Source: a virus
DNA length: 64,000 nt
Direction: 5' to 3' (one strand)
IMG/VR virus record: IMGVR_UViG_3300046352_000068
Span: 1 to 64,000 of that record
This document shows positions 38,617-48,315 of the stretch, one piece after another (the first letter of the stretch is position 1; every line of letters begins with the position of its first letter). Made by a program: the position numbers and the translations under genes. Under the pieces are notes generated by a model. The model saw nothing but the letters and a program-made list of their open reading frames with translations. It had not been told where the DNA came from and made no database searches.

Positions 38617-41600
38617 CCATAAAAGGCTGTTATTTGTATTGAACCATTGTACGCTGGAGGAGGTGTGCTTTGTGTAAGCGTAGCTCCTGTGTAAGTGTAG
38701 AATGTTGTAGTTGGGAATGGTAACACATATCTTCTTCCTACAGAATCAGGAGCGATAGTTGTATAAGCAATTCCAACACCTGGAGAACACTCAGATAACT
38801 CATAATAAGTTGTAAGAGTTGGACATCCTGTCAATCCTGTATCTGTGATTGCAAGTAACGTTCCTCCTGGGCTAGACGACAACACACTAGTTACAGTATA
38901 AGTAGAACCGCCAGATTCGACTCTATCGTTTACAGCAAAAGTACCTATTGCATACGCTTGTGAGTTAGCAGTAGATCCGTCAGAACACTTGTATAATGCA
39001 TACCAATCAAACGTAGGCGTAGGACAACCCTCTTCTCCTGTAGTTACAATTGGAATCAATGTGCCAACTGGCTCTGTATTTAATATATCTGTAATAGTGT
39101 ACGTTGCTCCATCAGAAGTAACTCGCTCATTTAAAGCAAACGAATCTTCTGCATATTGCTCTGAATATGTTGTTGCTAATGTATCACAATTTAATAACTC
39201 GTACCAATCGTAAACCGGCGGCTTAGTGGCCTGAGTTACAGTTATAACAAGATTCTCTGTGCAACCGGATACTGTGATGTTTAAGTTTCTTGGAGCACCA
39301 AGGTTCTCAAGTACTTCTACATATATCACCTCATTGTCTGAACCATAGTTATCGCTAACTGTTAACCAGTCATTATAAGGAACCGTTACAACCCAATCCG
39401 TATTTGACTCGATGTAGAACGACTTCTTTTGAACCGTACCATCAAACGATAAACTAGTAGGCGTAACTGATATTGAGCACGTTCTTAGTTTTCTATCATT
39501 GTCAACAGATAATACATAGTGCTCAAAGTACGGATCAAACATACCTAACTTTACTACATTGGTGTCTAAGTTTGCTTTGAACCAGTTCTTTAATCCTTGT
39601 GATGAAATCTCAAACAACCCATTAGGTTGCAAAGCTAAAACAGCACCACGTCTAGCGTCAGTAAAGAATAAGTCATTACCCCATATCGCAAAGCTCTCTG
39701 GATTAAGACTAATACCATACTCTCCTTGATAAGAAATCTGCGTTCCTAATACCTCAGGGATAGATGCCACAACACCACCTCCAGTAGAGTCGCTTAGTAA
39801 GTTCTTCCCATAAAGCACCTTAGAGATTTTATTCTCTTGGAATACCACTAAGTCCGTGTCTCTTGAGTACAGCTTCTGGATTGAGCCAAAGAATCTATCT
39901 AAATACTTAAAGTTACCAAGCGATAGGTTAAACTCATTCAATCTGTTGATAGCAGATGTCTGAGTGTAAATACCGCTATAAGTAAGAGCTTGAACTAATG
40001 TCTGCTGCTCATATCCTTCAATAGTAGAGTTAGCACGTGGGCTAAACTGCATCGTTGCAGCATTCCAATCGTCTCTAATTCTGAAACTTTCTACTCCGTT
40101 ACCGAAAGTAAATGCATTAAAGTCTGAGTTAAAATCAAGCGTATTTAAATCTATTATCGCCGGAGCACCCAATGCAATGTCCTGATTGTCAATATTTCCA
40201 TAGTGATTGCCATCGATAATAGGATACGTTTGTGAAAGCTCATAGTATATATCTTGGTTGGTGTCTACTGGAACGGTCTCAAATATAATCGAAAACTCCG
40301 ATTGTTGTAATGAGAACTGGGTATCAATAGCAGGGTTTGTCCCACCTTGCTCTGAATAAAAATACATGTAAACAGGATACGACAAGGTCACAGGTCCAAT
40401 AGATGTACCTTGATCTATACTTCCTGGTCTTCCGGTTGTTAATAATTGACCTCTTCTAAAACAAACATTCTTGGGGCCAATGCTTTGTGCAGCATCGTCG
40501 TAAGCTACCCACTTTTGATATGCAGAATCTTCGATGAACCACTCCTCTATATTGACATAATCTCTTGTCGAGATAAATGTCTGAGTAATCCATTGATCTG
40601 TTCCATTAGTCTCCTTATACTTAAACGTCAAAACAGCACCTGCCTTAATCGGCCGATCGGTATTGTAAGCTAATGACTCACTCCAGCCATCTAATGTAAA
40701 GAATACTCCTGGAGGGAAATCGTCACCATAATCAATCGGGCCACCGAATATATTTAAACAAACATCTTGTAAGTTACCTCTACAGTTAACAACCCAGTAA
40801 TCTTTAGTGGTGTGACCTGTGTTAGATAAAAATCTAATTGAACAAGTACTTCCAGAGTATGTAAGTGTTTGATCTGCTGCCGAGTTTATAGTAACACCAC
40901 TGGCAACTAATGTTTTATAATTGCCATCGTAAGAAACGTAATATTTGAATGTATCTGCTACACCACCTGTAGAGTCTATCTCTACATAGAATCTAGCATC
41001 ATTTGTCCCTGTGTAAACATTGCTACCACCGGTAATCATGTCATCAATACCAATACCGTAGAATATCGACTCCTCTGCTACGTTAAATCTATTTTCAACT
41101 AACGTAGTTGCTGTACTAGGAAAACCACCTAAGTTGTCATCCTTGTAATAAGTAACAGGAGGAAGTACTGTGCTTTCAATCTTAACCTTAAAGTAAACAC
41201 CTGCAGGCTGATTTGTATCAGCACTGTTCAAGAAGTTTGCTGACTTAGATTGAACATCCAATACCTTATACTGAATATTGGTATTATTAGTAGCTCCTTT
41301 CAAAAACATGTAAGAACCAACAGTGATTTTATCTTGGTCTGCTTGGTTAATCAAGAACCACTTGAACTGACCGTCTTCAAAATAAGTCAATGGGAATACA
41401 TTGTAGTACTCCTGCTTATCTTGCTTAATCATGAAGCGGTAATGCGTAGCAAATGCTGGCGGCTGATAAGTCCCATCAATTGTCACTCGAATGTTGTTTG
41501 CATCAATTGCGTTAGATGCAGGGATGTATATCGTGTTTGTGTTCTCCGTTGGCGTAATGACAGTAGTTGTTCTACCGTAATCATCCAAGTACACAATACC

Positions 41601-42746
41601 AATCTCGTAATCTCTATTACTCTTAAATGTAGGCGTAGGCGTGCCACTAACTACACTGTTAGATAGTAATGATAAACTAAACTTAGGGTCAATCGGCTCC
41701 TTATTCTCTTTTACTAAATCAAAGAATTGAGTGTAGTTACCATAAACCAAACGGCTACCAATAAGCTCTTGAGACTTTGCCTTAATAGGCACGTTATCAA
41801 ATAGTCTATTAACCTGCTCGATAGGCAGAACCGTAAACACCTTATTGTTCTTAAAGGTGAACGAGTACTCTGTATTGTCGTCGTAGTTATTTAAGCTCTT
41901 AACTAAGCTGTCAATAATGTATGTATTAGTGCTCTGCGTATCTCTAAACACCAACTGAACCTCCTTCACGTTCTTTGAACCTGAATTAAAAGTAATGTCA
42001 GCAGTGTTGAAGTTGTTCACCATTGAGATGTTCTCAGACACACCATAGTCGTAGGCATACTCTTTAGGGAAGAACGCCACAGGAGAAAATGGTGCCAAAG
42101 CACTATACTCGTTATCTAAATACTTGTAACGATAAGAGAAATACAAAAACTTGTTCTCCAAGTTGTTTGCCTCACCTTCTGAATACAAGTTAATAGTTGG
42201 TGCAGACAATGGAGGTGCCAAGATGACGTTAATGTCGGCCTCAGTGAATCCATCTACTGCATAATTCTTAGCACGATCAATGTTGATCCTACGTGGAGGA
42301 TTTAGATTGTCAGTCCAGAAAAGTAGTCCGTTGATATAGTTTATGCCTGTAACAAAGAACGCCTTGTCAAAGCCAAGCAATGAAGCCGTAGTGGGTGTTG
42401 CCTTAGTGGCCTGCAACACAGGTGTAGTCGTATCTGTTAATTCATTGTATTCGTAGATAGCATCCAACGTATCAGATGCCACTAACCAATAAATACAGTT
42501 ATTCGCCTCGTATGCTAACGACCCAATAGTTAATGCGTTAGTTAACTCGTAGTCAGTTCCCTTCAGAATATTACCTAAGTAGTTCTGTGCCACACCATTG
42601 TGAGACCCTTCAGAAGACACGAATGCTCCGTCAGAATCACCCACAATAATGTTTAGTGCATCTTGATATACACCATCAGGTAAAAAGTGAGGGTCAAGGT
42701 CTTTATTCATGACCCCCGAAAGGAAATTTCTTTGAAGTTCTATCAT
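38604..42746 (-). CDS. Large tail protein with BACON domain
   Basis: A 1380-residue tail protein. The N-terminus (NFLSGVMNKDLDPHFLPDG, then YQDALNIIVG) is the signature of the tail tube/nozzle-like protein of crAss-like phages, comparable in place to T7 gp12. A beta-rich propeller-like body runs to about 1080, followed by a BACON domain at about 1088-1172 (SISVTPTSLSFDG, SNTDWVVTVPYNDWLTVS). Two ~65-residue repeats beginning YDWYELLNC and FDWYALYKC follow, and a last module (RRYVLPFPTTTFYTYTG) is shared with 58219-58653. Likely binds glycans at the host surface. Confidence 0.85.
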   Translation of the reverse strand: MIELQRNFLSGVMNKDLDPHFLPDGVYQDALNIIVGDSDGAFVSSEGSHNGVAQNYLGNILKGTDYELTNALTIGSLAYEANNCIYWLVASDTLDAIYEYNELTDTTTPVLQATKATPTTASLLGFDKAFFVTGINYINGLLFWTDNLNPPRRINIDRAKNYAVDGFTEADINVILAPPLSAPTINLYSEGEANNLENKFLYFSYRYKYLDNEYSALAPFSPVAFFPKEYAYDYGVSENISMVNNFNTADITFNSGSKNVKEVQLVFRDTQSTNTYIIDSLVKSLNNYDDNTEYSFTFKNNKVFTVLPIEQVNRLFDNVPIKAKSQELIGSRLVYGNYTQFFDLVKENKEPIDPKFSLSLLSNSVVSGTPTPTFKSNRDYEIGIVYLDDYGRTTTVITPTENTNTIYIPASNAIDANNIRVTIDGTYQPPAFATHYRFMIKQDKQEYYNVFPLTYFEDGQFKWFLINQADQDKITVGSYMFLKGATNNTNIQYKVLDVQSKSANFLNSADTNQPAGVYFKVKIESTVLPPVTYYKDDNLGGFPSTATTLVENRFNVAEESIFYGIGIDDMITGGSNVYTGTNDARFYVEIDSTGGVADTFKYYVSYDGNYKTLVASGVTINSAADQTLTYSGSTCSIRFLSNTGHTTKDYWVVNCRGNLQDVCLNIFGGPIDYGDDFPPGVFFTLDGWSESLAYNTDRPIKAGAVLTFKYKETNGTDQWITQTFISTRDYVNIEEWFIEDSAYQKWVAYDDAAQSIGPKNVCFRRGQLLTTGRPGSIDQGTSIGPVTLSYPVYMYFYSEQGGTNPAIDTQFSLQQSEFSIIFETVPVDTNQDIYYELSQTYPIIDGNHYGNIDNQDIALGAPAIIDLNTLDFNSDFNAFTFGNGVESFRIRDDWNAATMQFSPRANSTIEGYEQQTLVQALTYSGIYTQTSAINRLNEFNLSLGNFKYLDRFFGSIQKLYSRDTDLVVFQENKISKVLYGKNLLSDSTGGGVVASIPEVLGTQISYQGEYGISLNPESFAIWGNDLFFTDARRGAVLALQPNGLFEISSQGLKNWFKANLDTNVVKLGMFDPYFEHYVLSVDNDRKLRTCSISVTPTSLSFDGTVQKKSFYIESNTDWVVTVPYNDWLTVSDNYGSDNEVIYVEVLENLGAPRNLNITVSGCTENLVITVTQATKPPVYDWYELLNCDTLATTYSEQYAEDSFALNERVTSDGATYTITDILNTEPVGTLIPIVTTGEEGCPTPTFDWYALYKCSDGSTANSQAYAIGTFAVNDRVESGGSTYTVTSVLSSSPGGTLLAITDTGLTGCPTLTTYYELSECSPGVGIAYTTIAPDSVGRRYVLPFPTTTFYTYTGATLTQSTPPPAYNGSIQITAFYGCPV

Positions 42747-43643
42747 TTACTTAATCCACTTAGATTGGCCTCTCATGTTCATTAACAAGCGACCTGGGTG
42801 TAAATTACTTAATCTAATCTTTGCGTTTCTCCAATTGGAAACTTTCTCTTTGCGAGCTCTATTGATAATGTACTCAGGCTGGTTTGCTTTATTGTTCAAT
42901 ATCGCCCATTTGATGTACGAGTAAATGTACTCCTCTGCTAACTTGTTAACAATAATCAAGTTGTCATCACCTGGATACATGCCATCAGAGATGTATTCAA
43001 CCAACACAGATTGTCTTGCAACACCTGAACTAAAGTTAATTACACCTGATACCTTATCAATTCTGAATGAGGGGTTGACGTTTGCCACCTCTGTGTTCAT
43101 TCCGTAAGCCGCACCGAAGCCCTGAGTGAAGTACCATAGACCATCTACGTACCAACCCCACTGATTATTGAATGGACATAACATATAGTTCTCGCCATCA
43201 ATACGCGACAGGTCTAATTTAGAGGTTCCTTGTAACGCATTACCTTGGTCATCAAATAAGATTTGATAATCATTATCTTGTAAAAACTCAATAGCAGAAT
43301 TTGCTTGAGTATTCTCATGCATCGGATACAAATTACCACCCCAAAACAAAGAGATTCTAACATAGTTCACATAATCAGGAGGAAGCACAAACTTCAAATC
43401 ATCACCCACATCTAACTGAAGCGTGTTGACTTGGCGATTACCATCGTAGTTCAGTTCTTGAATCGCCCTTTTTGCGTGAAATAAAACCTTATATCTGCTG
43501 ATGTTATTAAGCAACTCGCCATCATCTGTATACATAAGGATGAAGTTATTCACTACATCACCTAACGTAACGTTCTGATACGAGCCCCAGTTGGCATCGG
43601 TAGGGTTTACCCCATCATTGGTGTAATATTTTTCCTGATTCAT
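42747..43643 (-). CDS. Tail adaptor/stabilisation protein (298 residues)
   Basis: Contains ISRYKVLFHAKRAIQELNYD (near 45-64) and LPPDYVNYVRISLFW (near 91-105), a layout common to adaptor proteins that join the neck to the tail in crAss-like phages. It ends with an Arg/Lys-rich tail. Starts 1 base inside the stop of the preceding connector. Assigned by order (connector, adaptor, tail tube) and motif recollection. Confidence 0.7.
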   Translation of the reverse strand: MNQEKYYTNDGVNPTDANWGSYQNVTLGDVVNNFILMYTDDGELLNNISRYKVLFHAKRAIQELNYDGNRQVNTLQLDVGDDLKFVLPPDYVNYVRISLFWGGNLYPMHENTQANSAIEFLQDNDYQILFDDQGNALQGTSKLDLSRIDGENYMLCPFNNQWGWYVDGLWYFTQGFGAAYGMNTEVANVNPSFRIDKVSGVINFSSGVARQSVLVEYISDGMYPGDDNLIIVNKLAEEYIYSYIKWAILNNKANQPEYIINRARKEKVSNWRNAKIRLSNLHPGRLLMNMRGQSKWIK

Positions 43644-44335
43644 TATTGTTGTTTTTGATCAGTGTAAGCCTCTTCTGCTCTAGCGGCTGTAACCACATCC
43701 ATCTCTCTAATACTAACGCCAGCATATTCACAAATTTTAACGACTAACTTAGGGAAGTCGGATATAGCCAACTCAAAATCTTGGTAGTCATTTGCCGATT
43801 GATTGAACAAAGGACTTCCGTTCACCACCGTATAAGTCCACTTCGGATCAGCTGGGTAACGAACGTAATAGATATTAATGTTATCTGTAATGGTAGCAGG
43901 ATACACAGCTACCTGAGTCCCTTGCATCACATACGTAGGATACGTTTCTGTGGGTGCTGTCAGATTGGAATTAAGCAAATAATGTAATTTACCTTGGTCC
44001 ACATGAGTAACTTCTTTACCATTATAATAGAGTACGTTTAATAAGAAAAAGTTTTCGGGTAAGTCAAACTTGAAGTTAACTCCGTTGTATACCAAGTCGG
44101 TATTCTTGGAGAATGCGTCGATTGTTTGATCTAGCTGCTTTGTAATATCAGAATATCCGCTAGTCTCCATACCCTTAAGGTCTGAAATCTTAGCTTTCTG
44201 GAAGTCGTAAAAATATTGTTGAAACAACTCAAGCTGAGCTTGCTTAGCAAAGCTATTGAACTCTTCTGGCGTAATGAAGCCGTTTCGCTCTTTAGCGACA
44301 ATGTTGAGAACAGTGTTGTATACCGAATTTACCAT
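43643..44335 (-). CDS. Head-tail connector/adaptor (230 residues)
   Basis: It begins VNSVYNTVLNIVAKERNGFI and has TPEEFNSFAKQAQLELFQQYF (near 22-42), a phrase typical of the neck connector in crAss-like phages, then beta-strands with LPENFFLLNVLYYNG. The start codon shares its first base with the last base of the HNH stop codon (44335), so expression is coupled to the HNH gene. Confidence 0.7.
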   Translation of the reverse strand: MVNSVYNTVLNIVAKERNGFITPEEFNSFAKQAQLELFQQYFYDFQKAKISDLKGMETSGYSDITKQLDQTIDAFSKNTDLVYNGVNFKFDLPENFFLLNVLYYNGKEVTHVDQGKLHYLLNSNLTAPTETYPTYVMQGTQVAVYPATITDNINIYYVRYPADPKWTYTVVNGSPLFNQSANDYQDFELAISDFPKLVVKICEYAGVSIREMDVVTAARAEEAYTDQKQQ

Positions 44336-44835
44336 TATAAATACTTATTTTGTATTTCTTTATGATACAAAAATAAGCATAATTTTTCGTATGCTATTTG
44401 TTCATCATTAAAGATGCCTATATACACTTGCTTGCCATCTATATATATTTGCGCCCTCCATTTATTCCTATCCTTATCCCATGTTATATTGGGATATTTA
44501 CTAGATTTTTTCTTCATAGAACTCCTGTGCACACAGTTCTCTCTAGTAGAAACCCACTCTAGGTTATTTATGTAATTATTTAATTTGTTACCATCTATAT
44601 GGTTTACGCACATAGAATCATATTTTCCCAAAAAACTTTCAGCAACTATTCTATGCACTTTTTTGCAAGTTTTTTTATAGTTTACAGTAAATGCGGCAGA
44701 CAAATAACCATCTTTTGTTATAAATGATTTAAGAGTTTTTCTTCCACTCTTTAGTATCCTTCTTAATTTGCCATAATTACTCACTTCGTAGAATGATTCA
44801 AATCCAAGAATTGGCACCCATATTTCATTTTCCAT
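44335..44835 (-). CDS. HNH homing endonuclease with AP2-like domain
   Basis: A 166-residue protein: NUMOD4-like FESFYEVSNYGKLRRI, HNH core VHRIVAESF then VNHIDGNKLNNYINNLEWV, and AP2-like YPNITWDKDRNKWRAQIYI ending NKYL. It sits between two neck genes, behind the copy-c pseudoknot leader, and its stop overlaps the next start. Confidence 0.88.
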   Translation of the reverse strand: MENEIWVPILGFESFYEVSNYGKLRRILKSGRKTLKSFITKDGYLSAAFTVNYKKTCKKVHRIVAESFLGKYDSMCVNHIDGNKLNNYINNLEWVSTRENCVHRSSMKKKSSKYPNITWDKDRNKWRAQIYIDGKQVYIGIFNDEQIAYEKLCLFLYHKEIQNKYL

Positions 44836-44841
44836 ATAAAA

Positions 44842-44931
44842 AAATAAATCCTACAAAATCCACTGCATCTCACCTCAGCTTCATTTATAGGACTATTTAT
44901 GTTTTCAGTTACGTAATGTGAGATGGTAACT
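44842..44931 (-). ncRNA. Pseudoknot leader, copy c (HNH gene)
   Basis: Minus strand: stem 1 CATCTCAC (44925-44918) pairs with GTGAGATG (44873-44866). Stem 2 AGTCCTATAAA (44894-44884) pairs with TTTGTAGGATT (44857-44847), 11 bp with two G-U. Junctions are 23, 10 and 8 bases. TATTTTTTTAT follows and leads to ATG 44835. Loop 2 (TGAAGCTGAG) resembles loop 2 of copy d (TGAAGAGGT). Confidence 0.65.
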
Positions 44932-44937
44932 ACAATG

Positions 44938-44945
44938 CAAAGATA
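44938..44945 (-). promoter_or_regulatory. -7 box TATCTTTG for leader c
   Basis: TATCTTTG on the minus strand, 12 bases before stem 1, with the same TTTATTATCTTTG context as copy d. It directly follows the end of the 247-residue gene. No clear -33 TTG. Confidence 0.5.
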
Positions 44946-44950
44946 ATAAA

Positions 44951-45694
44951 CTATCTATATTTTTTAGATAATAATTCATAAATTTCTAAGCCGTCATTAC
45001 TTTGTAGCCACGAGGCCAACAACTTAACCGGATCTTCGCCAAACGGCACACCCATTAGCTTCTTCTTGTTATCAGACAAGTTGTAGAAGATATCACGGTT
45101 CTTGTTCTTTAAAACAAATGTACCATCCTGGATAGACTTCACCGCAATGTTCTGTAACTTAAGTTCAGGGTCGTTCAACATACCAAGGAACTGAGCCGGA
45201 TGCGTTCTTGCGTAAACAAGTAAATCACGTCTAAGTTCTTCGCTAGATAACTTGTCTACACGTGTGCCTAATAGTACACGAGCAACAGCCTCTGCTGTAT
45301 TGATATCTAAATCACGAGCCGCTAATTGAGCATCCAATTGTAAGTTAATACTATCGAACTGAGCAGCAGCATCTTTCTGTGTATCCATCTCCTCGAATAA
45401 CACGCCATTGTCCGGGTGTAAAGCCAAGAATTGCTGTAACACTTGATTGGTCTTATTAACACTTAACAAGCCGTCCTCGAAAATAACTGGAGCTAAAACA
45501 AAGTTTCCGTCTTGCTCATCCTCAAATGGAGACTTCTGATTTGTTGCATAACGTAAAGCACGGTTTACACCGGTCTTTTCATCGAAGTAAAACAATGGTC
45601 TACTAGAAGTACTTCTTGCAGACAACATAAACGAGATAGGGAACGTTTTTCTTTTTAGGACATAGACTCTGTCCTTGAATTCTTTATTTGACAT
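44951..45694 (-). CDS. Capsid-associated protein (247 residues)
   Basis: It begins NKEFKDRVYVLKRKTFPISFML and has an N-terminal beta-rich region and a helical C-terminal half. This N-terminal phrase occurs in capsid-proximal proteins of marine and gut Bacteroidota phages (recollection). Placed right after the major capsid gene, it is likely a capsid decoration or head-tail joining protein. Confidence 0.6.
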   Translation of the reverse strand: MSNKEFKDRVYVLKRKTFPISFMLSARSTSSRPLFYFDEKTGVNRALRYATNQKSPFEDEQDGNFVLAPVIFEDGLLSVNKTNQVLQQFLALHPDNGVLFEEMDTQKDAAAQFDSINLQLDAQLAARDLDINTAEAVARVLLGTRVDKLSSEELRRDLLVYARTHPAQFLGMLNDPELKLQNIAVKSIQDGTFVLKNKNRDIFYNLSDNKKKLMGVPFGEDPVKLLASWLQSNDGLEIYELLSKKYR

Positions 45695-45729
45695 TATATT
45701 AGATTTTAAATTTTAAACAAATTAAATAA

Positions 45730-45749
45730 GGGGAGACCGAAGCCTCCCC
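45730..45749 (-). terminator. Terminator after the major capsid gene
   Basis: On the minus strand GGGGAGGC-TTCG-GTCTCCCC forms an 8-bp stem (one G-U) closed by a stable C(UUCG)G tetraloop, followed by TTATTTAATTT. It lies 9 bases after the capsid stop. It probably caps the abundant capsid mRNA and limits read-through to the connector genes. Confidence 0.85.
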
Positions 45750-45758
45750 CTAGTTTTA

Positions 45759-47174
45759 CTAGTTCTCGAACAAGAAGAAGTTGTTCGCACCAAGTGTACA
45801 TAATGCACGCTCAGATAAGAAGTTAACTTCCATTGCATCTAAAGAACTTGTTTGAGCACCACCAGCAGAACCAGTGATCCAAGTCTTGTAACGACGATCT
45901 TCAGTCTCAGAAGCACGGTAACGAACGTGTAAGAACGGACGCTTAGCATTCTTTCCTAAGATTTGGTCATATACGTTAGTTGAACCTGCAGGTACCAAGA
46001 TACCATTGATTCCACCACCTACGATTCCACCACGAGTAGTAGCATCGTTTAAGTATTTCCAGTCAGTCTTGTAGAAATCGTATCCACGCTTAAAGCCTGT
46101 GAAACCTAAGTTTAACGCCATGTCCTTATCGTTGTCGAATAAACCATAAGAAGTACCACCTGCTCCGTAAGAGTTTTGTGATGCTAACATATCGTCGATA
46201 TCGAAACCAAACTTACGGTTTAAGAAGATAACGTTCTCTTGGATTGCTCCTTGCTTGTCAAGACGTTGGATGATTGAATCGAAGTCAGACAAAGTAGTTG
46301 GATTACCACCAGCCCATACGTTACCACGCTCAGCTACAGCATCAAATAAACCTTGAGTACCAGCAGCACCAGGTTGTACTTGAGAAGAAGCAACTGTCAA
46401 GTAAGTAGCAGCAGCAGAACCAGCTTCAGCAGGAACACCTTCAACCATTGACATCTCTAAGTAATCTTCGAAACGTAAACGAGTCTCGTGCTCAGACTTG
46501 ATGTACCATAAGTAACCAGTAGCACCATTCTCAGAAGTCACTTCAACCCATCCGATTTGAGCCATGTCAGAACCAGAAACAGCATACTTATCTTTGATGA
46601 TAATTGGCTTGTTTTCGAAGAAGATATCTTGAGACTCTAAAGAACCGTCCATTCCTAATGAACCTTTAGTGAATTCAGAACCGTAAACGAATGCAGTAGA
46701 AGCAGTATCTACAGCGATTGATTGTCCTGAAGCAGCATAGTAAGCTACTGTGAAAGTGTTAGCAGTTGTATCTACTGCAGTGATAACCGCTTTATCAGAA
46801 GCAGAACCAGCGTTTGCAGATAAGAATACAGTTTGGTTAACACGGAAGTTAACAGTTACATCTGCATCTTCAACAGTCCACACAGCTGTATCTTGTCCTG
46901 CAGCAGCAGCTGAAGTACAGTTTACATACTTAGTGTGTAAACGACCTTGCTCTGCCCATTTGATTAAGTCAGAGTTAGAAGGTAATTCTGCACCTACCAT
47001 ACGTAAGAAAGATGCAATAGAACGATTACCATAACGCTCGAATTCTGCCTCGTAAGTATCAGGAAGATACTGGTTTAAGAAATCGAAGTTAGTAATGTAG
47101 TTTGTAGGCAATGTTGCCTTTACCGCTGAGGGCTCTAATTGAAAGCCCGGGGTAGCTTGAACTGATCCAGCCAT
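45759..47174 (-). CDS. Major capsid protein
   Basis: A 471-residue protein of HK97-type in crAss-like phages, by order and length. It begins AGSVQATPGFQLEPSAV, has an Ala/Ser/Thr-rich inserted beta domain near 85-165 (two 'TA(V)xxVDTTANTFTV'-like hairpins), FENKPIIIKDKYAVSGSDMAQIGWVEV in the core (two stretches), and ends EVNFLSERALCTLGANNFFLF. A cUUCGg terminator immediately downstream fits a very highly expressed gene. It lies between scaffold and connector genes. Confidence 0.85.
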   Translation of the reverse strand: MAGSVQATPGFQLEPSAVKATLPTNYITNFDFLNQYLPDTYEAEFERYGNRSIASFLRMVGAELPSNSDLIKWAEQGRLHTKYVNCTSAAAAGQDTAVWTVEDADVTVNFRVNQTVFLSANAGSASDKAVITAVDTTANTFTVAYYAASGQSIAVDTASTAFVYGSEFTKGSLGMDGSLESQDIFFENKPIIIKDKYAVSGSDMAQIGWVEVTSENGATGYLWYIKSEHETRLRFEDYLEMSMVEGVPAEAGSAAATYLTVASSQVQPGAAGTQGLFDAVAERGNVWAGGNPTTLSDFDSIIQRLDKQGAIQENVIFLNRKFGFDIDDMLASQNSYGAGGTSYGLFDNDKDMALNLGFTGFKRGYDFYKTDWKYLNDATTRGGIVGGGINGILVPAGSTNVYDQILGKNAKRPFLHVRYRASETEDRRYKTWITGSAGGAQTSSLDAMEVNFLSERALCTLGANNFFLFEN

Positions 47175-47192
47175 TTTTTTTGTTTTTTGGTT

Positions 47193-48278
47193 TTAGTTTT
47201 TTAAAGATTTAATCTTAAGTCTGTTACCATGGTCACTATCCAATGCTGTTACTTTAAACCCACCTTTGTCGATATTTTGTGGAGCATTTCTAACGCTCAT
47301 ATCGATGTTCTTGCTTTGACGAACTGAGTCATCAATTGCATCTGCTTTGCCCATATCATAAAAGAATTTGGCCATTGCATCAGGGTTCATTGCCGCAGCA
47401 ATTGTTTTGTGATACTGTTTAGCATCCTTAATGTATCCATTTTCATCAACGAAATTAGTGAAGAATTTGGAAATGTCTGTTTGTTGAGCTTTCAGCTGCT
47501 CTGGAGTTCCAGGTTTATAAGATACTTCCTTATCTCCAACTTTGAAATCAAAACCTTTGAATTCATCAGAGAATAATTCACTTGTCTTATTCATAAAGTA
47601 CTCCGACTTTTTAGCCTGGTCTTGCTGCATAGCAGTAGACTGACTGATATATTGCTTGTAAGATTCCAAAGCCTCTCTGTCCTCAGCAGGAATAGTAGCT
47701 TCCATCCTCGACTCAAGGGGAGCTTTATATTTTTCCTTTTGTTCTTCAAAGTACTTTGACGCCTTGCCAAGTTCTTTTTTAAGTGCTAACTTCTTGCGTT
47801 TGATTTCTTTCTCATCATCCATCTCCTCATCGTATGCAAACTTTGATTCGTATTCGAATGCGATATCCTCATCATCAAAATCAGGATTAGTCTCACGCAT
47901 GTAGTCAGCTAGAAGTCTTTCTGGGTTAACCTTAGAAAAATCTTGGTTAACACGATAGAAATCTTCTAAACCACGACCTGTGTCTTTCTTGAATTTTAAG
48001 AAAGCATTTACGTCTTCAGGAAGTAATTCCTGTTGTGGTTTCTCTACAAATAGTTCATCCAAAGAGTTTACCTCTCTGTTGAACTTTGTTTTTAAATATG
48101 AAAGAACGTCGTTATCACCAAATTGTGGTGATTCAATAACTGGCTCTTCTGTAGGTGTTTCTATAACAGTTTCTACAGGTTCTGCCATTTTTTGTTCGTG
48201 CTCCTCAAGCAACTTTTGCTCGATTTCTTGCACAGACTTTTCTTCAAAGTCTACAAGTTTTACTTGAATATTATCCAT
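47193..48278 (-). CDS. Putative scaffolding protein
   Basis: A 361-residue acidic, highly charged protein with a Glu/Pro/Val-rich N-terminus (EKMA-type Glu run, then PVETVIETPTEEPVIESP) and long Lys/Glu helices; the C-terminus is basic. Located between portal and major capsid genes, the standard site of scaffold genes. No protease motif is seen. Assigned by position and composition. Confidence 0.75.
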   Translation of the reverse strand: MDNIQVKLVDFEEKSVQEIEQKLLEEHEQKMAEPVETVIETPTEEPVIESPQFGDNDVLSYLKTKFNREVNSLDELFVEKPQQELLPEDVNAFLKFKKDTGRGLEDFYRVNQDFSKVNPERLLADYMRETNPDFDDEDIAFEYESKFAYDEEMDDEKEIKRKKLALKKELGKASKYFEEQKEKYKAPLESRMEATIPAEDREALESYKQYISQSTAMQQDQAKKSEYFMNKTSELFSDEFKGFDFKVGDKEVSYKPGTPEQLKAQQTDISKFFTNFVDENGYIKDAKQYHKTIAAAMNPDAMAKFFYDMGKADAIDDSVRQSKNIDMSVRNAPQNIDKGGFKVTALDSDHGNRLKIKSLKN

Positions 48279-48297
48279 TTAATTTAATTTAGTTGCA

Positions 48298-48305
48298 CAA
48301 AAGTA
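48298..48305 (-). promoter_or_regulatory. -7 box TACTTTTG upstream of scaffold gene
   Basis: The minus strand reads TACTTTTG (TAnnTTTG) 20 bases upstream of ATG 48278, in the short portal-scaffold gap. No TTG at the ideal -33 distance. It could boost scaffold and capsid expression. Confidence 0.45.
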
Positions 48306-48315
48306 ATAATAAAAT

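Noticed and set aside
47193-48278. Prohead protease function for the gene between portal and capsid
   Set aside because: No Ser/His/Asp protease motifs are visible; charge and helix content fit a scaffold better.
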